This document shows positions 42,107-45,583 of a stretch of 45,583 bases of DNA, piece after piece; within the stretch, counting starts at the first letter, position 1; every line of letters begins with the position of its first letter. A program made the position numbers and the translations under genes. This stretch comes from VBDM01 sp035519135 (GTDB lineage: Bacteria > Pseudomonadota > Gammaproteobacteria > Burkholderiales > SG8-39), in NCBI GenBank assembly GCA_035519135.1, contig DATIWX010000012.1, positions 1 to 45,583 on the forward strand, read 5' to 3'. The notes beneath the pieces are model-generated. The model made no database searches, was not told the DNA's origin, and saw only the letters and a program-made list of their open reading frames with translations.

Positions 42107-42164
42107 GCTTTTCCTCCGCCGGAAAAGCGGGATTATGCCTCGCCCGCCGGCGGCCTAGCGTATT

Positions 42165-42482
42165 TCACCACCAACTCCAGTTTGCGTCGTGGCGATGACG
42201 AATCTGCGTAACCGGGTCGTATCCAGGATCGTCGAACCAGCGGCGCAACTGACGGTCATTCATGGTGCGTAGGCGGTGATCGAATGCCCGGCGGTACCAG
42301 CGCGGCGCACTGCTTCGAATGGTGACCTCGGCGTCCGAGTGGAAACGCGCTATCGCGCGACGGCCCTCGGACGAATGACGATCGAGCAACGCGTGCGCCC
42401 ACGAAGGCGTGTTGTCGCTCTGGTCGCTCAGCACCCAGCGATACTCGTGGGTCTGACCGCGACGGCGGTATGTGCGTGACAT
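42165..42482 (-). CDS. Small basic protein of unknown function
   Basis: A 105-residue protein rich in Arg, His and Trp with no recognised domain: MSRTYRRRGQTHEYRWVL at the start, APRWYRRAFDHRLRTMNDRQLRRW in the middle and HRHDANWSWW at the end. The composition suggests nucleic-acid binding. An AGGAGA ribosome binding site supports the ATG at 42482, but both lie in a predicted hairpin (42480-42515). Base composition is visibly less GC-rich than the neighbouring metabolic genes, and the next gene is an ORF6N phage-type protein, so horizontal origin is likely. Confidence 0.6.
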   Translation of the reverse strand: MSRTYRRRGQTHEYRWVLSDQSDNTPSWAHALLDRHSSEGRRAIARFHSDAEVTIRSSAPRWYRRAFDHRLRTMNDRQLRRWFDDPGYDPVTQIRHRHDANWSWW

Positions 42483-42515
42483 GACGTGTCTCCTGTGAAG
42501 GACAACTACGTCATG
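42480..42515 (-). promoter_or_regulatory. Predicted hairpin sequestering SD and start codon
   Basis: In the mRNA of the 42165-42482 gene, CAUGACGU pairs perfectly with ACGUCAUG, whose last bases are the start codon. Inside, UCCU can pair with AGGA of the ribosome binding site around a UCAC loop. Both translation signals are therefore buried. As DNA, the same 8-base arms could instead be an operator. Confidence 0.5.
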
Positions 42516-42565
42516 GCGTGCGCTCCTTTCCGGTGGAATCGTTTGAACAGGGACGCGAATTTACA

Positions 42566-43135
42566 TCATTCGTGGCTGGCCTGGAAGCCGATCCCGCGCC
42601 TTGGCGGATCGGGTGGAGGTTGCAGCAGCGGCAACAGCTTGCGATAGATATCACGCAGGGCGCTGTCGTGCTGCAGCAAAGTCCGGTCGATCTCCGCCAG
42701 GCGCTTCAGGATGACGGCGTTGGCGGTCAATTCCTCCCGAAGGCGCACAAACGCTCGGATTACGTACACGCTCATACGTACCGCTTGTTCGCTGCGCAGG
42801 ATGTTCGCAGCCATAAGCGCACCGTGCTCTGTAAACGCCCAAGGCCGATATGTTCTCCCACGCCGGGACGCGGAACTGGTCGCAAATTGCGACCAGTTCG
42901 ACGATTGCCCAGCGGAATTAGCTAGTTGCGCGCGCAGCTGCGGGTATTCGGCGTCAGAAATCTGAAACGCAAAATCATCCGGGAAGCGGCCGCGATTGCG
43001 CTTGAACGCTTCATTGAATCGCTTGGTGTGGGCGCCATACAGGCGAGCAAGATCGGCATCCAGGATGACGCGATGGCCCCTGATCGAGAAGATCAGGGGC
43101 TCAAGCGAGGAAAGATCGATGGATTCTTTCGCCAT
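42566..43135 (-). CDS. ORF6N-domain (phage antirepressor-like) protein
   Basis: A 189-residue protein with an N-terminal ORF6N domain (about 10-100): IFSIRGHRVILDADLARLYGAHTKRFNEAFKRN and RFPDDFAFQIS are the domain signature. It continues with WAFTEHGALMAANILRSEQAVRMSVYVIRAFVRLRE and a C-terminal helical region with a Pro-rich stretch (LLPLLQPPPDPPRRG). Family members occur in phages and as solitary chromosomal genes near mobile DNA; they bind DNA. No integrase or attachment site is visible. Composition is lower in GC than the surroundings. It lies 50 bases upstream of the end of ybiT. Confidence 0.88.
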   Translation of the reverse strand: MAKESIDLSSLEPLIFSIRGHRVILDADLARLYGAHTKRFNEAFKRNRGRFPDDFAFQISDAEYPQLRAQLANSAGQSSNWSQFATSSASRRGRTYRPWAFTEHGALMAANILRSEQAVRMSVYVIRAFVRLREELTANAVILKRLAEIDRTLLQHDSALRDIYRKLLPLLQPPPDPPRRGIGFQASHE

Positions 43136-43185
43136 CGACTCTCAACGCGTGCGCCCCTTGACGGGATGACGAATTCGCCAGGCGA

Positions 43186-44820
<1,635 letters not shown>

Positions 44821-44836
44821 TTGAGGTCCTGGAAAT

Positions 44837-44858
44837 AAAAAAGCCGGCCGCGGCCAGC
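44837..44858 (-). terminator. Intrinsic terminator-like hairpin in the ybiT leader
   Basis: Read on the minus strand, GCTGGC-CGCG-GCCGGC forms a six-pair GC-rich stem (one G-U pair) with a four-base loop, followed at once by six T residues. It ends 16 bases before the ybiT GTG and lies downstream of the extended -10 box at 44884-44889, so it would stop transcripts heading into ybiT. No other minus-strand gene ends here. It fits transcription attenuation. Confidence 0.65.
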
Positions 44859-44883
44859 TTGGATGCGTCTAAAGCGAGGGCGG

Positions 44884-44912
44884 ATTATACCAGTCTCTCT
44901 GCCAGTGCTTGA
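44884..44912 (-). promoter_or_regulatory. Extended -10 promoter for ybiT
   Basis: The minus strand reads TGGTATAAT: a perfect -10 hexamer (44884-44889) with the extended TGn element. The -35 slot 17 bases upstream (TCAAGC, 44907-44912) is poor, as is usual for extended -10 promoters, and overlaps the -35 box of the divergent arsR promoter. Confidence 0.6.
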
Positions 44913-44938
44913 CATGCAAGAGATTGCTTGCCTATAAT
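44909..44938 (+). promoter_or_regulatory. Consensus sigma70 promoter of the ArsR-type regulator
   Basis: A perfect TTGACA (44909-44914) and a perfect TATAAT (44933-44938) separated by 18 bases, just upstream of the ATG at 44969. An operator-like repeat fills the spacer, so a strong promoter is probably held in check by its own product. Confidence 0.8.
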
Positions 44939-44958
44939 CATGCAATAGATTACTTGCA
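44915..44958. repeat. Tandem operator-like inverted repeats in the arsR promoter
   Basis: TGCAAGAGATTGCTTGC (44915-44931) recurs as TGCAATAGATTACTTGC (44941-44957), 15 of 17 bases identical and 26 bases apart. Each copy is itself an inverted repeat with GCAA/TTGC arms. One sits between -35 and -10 and the other just after -10, ideal for repression by a dimeric winged-helix protein. Confidence 0.65.
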
Positions 44959-44968
44959 TGTGGCGTCC

Positions 44969-45292
44969 ATGGCCGACACCGACTTGCTGTTCAAGGCCCT
45001 CGCCGATCCCAGCCGGCGGAAGCTCCTGGACCTGCTGCACGCACACGACGGCCGCACCCTCAACGACCTGTGCGAGCACCTGGACATGACGCGGCAGGGC
45101 GTGACGCAGCACCTGGGCGTGCTGGAGGCGGCGAACCTGGTCGCCACCGTGTGGCGCGGCCGCGAGAAGCTGCACTTCCTCAATCCGGTGCCGCTGCAGG
45201 AGATCTACGAGCGCTGGATTGCCAAGTTCGAAAAGCCGCGCCTCAAGGCGCTCTCGGATCTGAAACGACGACTGGAGAAAACCAATGGCTAG
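44969..45292 (+). CDS. ArsR-family winged-helix transcriptional regulator
   Basis: A 107-residue DNA-binding repressor from the ATG at 44969; the frame extends 20 codons upstream, but that would cross the operator repeats and the -10 box. FKALADPSRRKLLDLL is the ArsR N-terminal helix, LNDLCEHLDMTRQGVTQHLGVLEAANLV the helix-turn-helix and TVWRGREKLHFLNP the wing. The metal-binding CVC box of arsenic sensors is absent, so this belongs to the non-metal group that accompanies SRPBCC proteins. It overlaps the next gene by eight bases. Autoregulation through the repeats at 44915-44958 is inferred. Confidence 0.9.
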   Translation: MADTDLLFKALADPSRRKLLDLLHAHDGRTLNDLCEHLDMTRQGVTQHLGVLEAANLVATVWRGREKLHFLNPVPLQEIYERWIAKFEKPRLKALSDLKRRLEKTNG

Positions 45293-45583
45293 ATCGACCT
45301 TTGTCTACGTGAGCTACATCCGCACCACGCCGGAGAAGCTGTGGTCGGCGCTGACCGACGCGGAGTTCATGAAGCAGTACTGGTTCGGCGTGCACGGCGA
45401 GAGCAAGTGGACGGCGGGATCCTCGTGGAAGAACGTGTCCCCCAAGGGTCAGATCCTCGACGCCGGCGAGATCGTCGAGGCCGAGCCGCCGCGGCGCCTG
45501 GTGATCCGCTGGCAGAACCAGTTCAAGCCCGAGTTCAAGGCCGAGGGCGAGTCGCTGTGCACGATGGAAGTGGAACCCAGCGG
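45285..45583 (+). CDS. SRPBCC/AHSA1-family protein (3' end outside window)
   Basis: The first 99 residues of a START-like ligand-binding or Aha1-type protein. It starts MARSTFVYVSYIRTTPEKLW and has the family run SALTDAEFMKQYWFG, SWKNVSPKGQILDAGEIVEAEPPRRLVIRW. The ATG lies within the last codons of the ArsR gene, and such ArsR-SRPBCC pairs are common. Ligand and role are unknown. The window ends inside the gene. Confidence 0.88.
   Translation, partial: MARSTFVYVSYIRTTPEKLWSALTDAEFMKQYWFGVHGESKWTAGSSWKNVSPKGQILDAGEIVEAEPPRRLVIRWQNQFKPEFKAEGESLCTMEVEPS

Overview
The window reads as a GC-rich betaproteobacterial chromosome (Burkholderiales/Rhodocyclales-type). The assignment rests on gene order and family content: thiD-thiE-hemL beside a rubredoxin and the pilGHIJ twitching cluster; mtgA-tonB-type gene-RNB exoribonuclease; accB-accC-prmA-DUF3426-PfkB kinase; and two Bug/TctC-type periplasmic receptors, a family greatly expanded in this class. 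No rRNA, tRNA, CRISPR array or intact insertion sequence was seen.

Layout. 1-3289 (minus): pilG-pilH-pilI-pilJ, the type IV pilus chemosensory genes, with pilJ cut by the window start. 3513-6526: rubredoxin (minus) diverging from an overlapping thiD-thiE-hemL operon (plus). 6552-11777 (minus): mgtE, mtgA, a TonB-family gene and an RNB-domain RNase. 11874-15673: an enolase-superfamily acid-sugar dehydratase-like gene, yqiA and mpl (minus), and a small nucleotidyltransferase-like gene. 15674-16106 is a gene-free stretch where many relatives carry tlpA/aroQ. 16107-22504: accBC, prmA, a zinc-ribbon membrane protein, a PfkB kinase, plsC, apaH (antisense overlap with plsC) and a small basic protein. 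22518-29267 is accessory metabolism: GST, a split ThDP decarboxylase, a dihydroxyphthalate-decarboxylase-like protein, an S1C protease homologue lacking catalytic His and Asp, pcm, a glutaredoxin-DinB fusion, a Bug receptor and a pseudogene tail.

29229-33856 (minus) is a four-gene unit: alpha/beta hydrolase with a Cys nucleophile position, LTA-synthase-like enzyme, sialidase-like BNR protein and a small membrane protein. It is followed by an SDR lacking the usual Ser/Tyr. 34735-40945 (minus) is the most striking locus: a tightly overlapping five-gene operon coding for a membrane GGDEF-EAL protein, a PhnD-type periplasmic binding protein, a monoheme and a TsdA-like diheme cytochrome c, and a SulP-STAS anion permease. 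I infer a sulfur-oxyanion sensing, oxidation/reduction and transport system tied to cyclic-di-GMP.

41156-45583 holds a second Bug receptor, a small gene whose ribosome binding site lies in a strong predicted hairpin, an ORF6N-domain protein, ybiT (ABC-F) behind a leader terminator, and a divergent ArsR-SRPBCC pair with repeated operator-like sites. Functions come from motif reading and memory of families; no database search was run.
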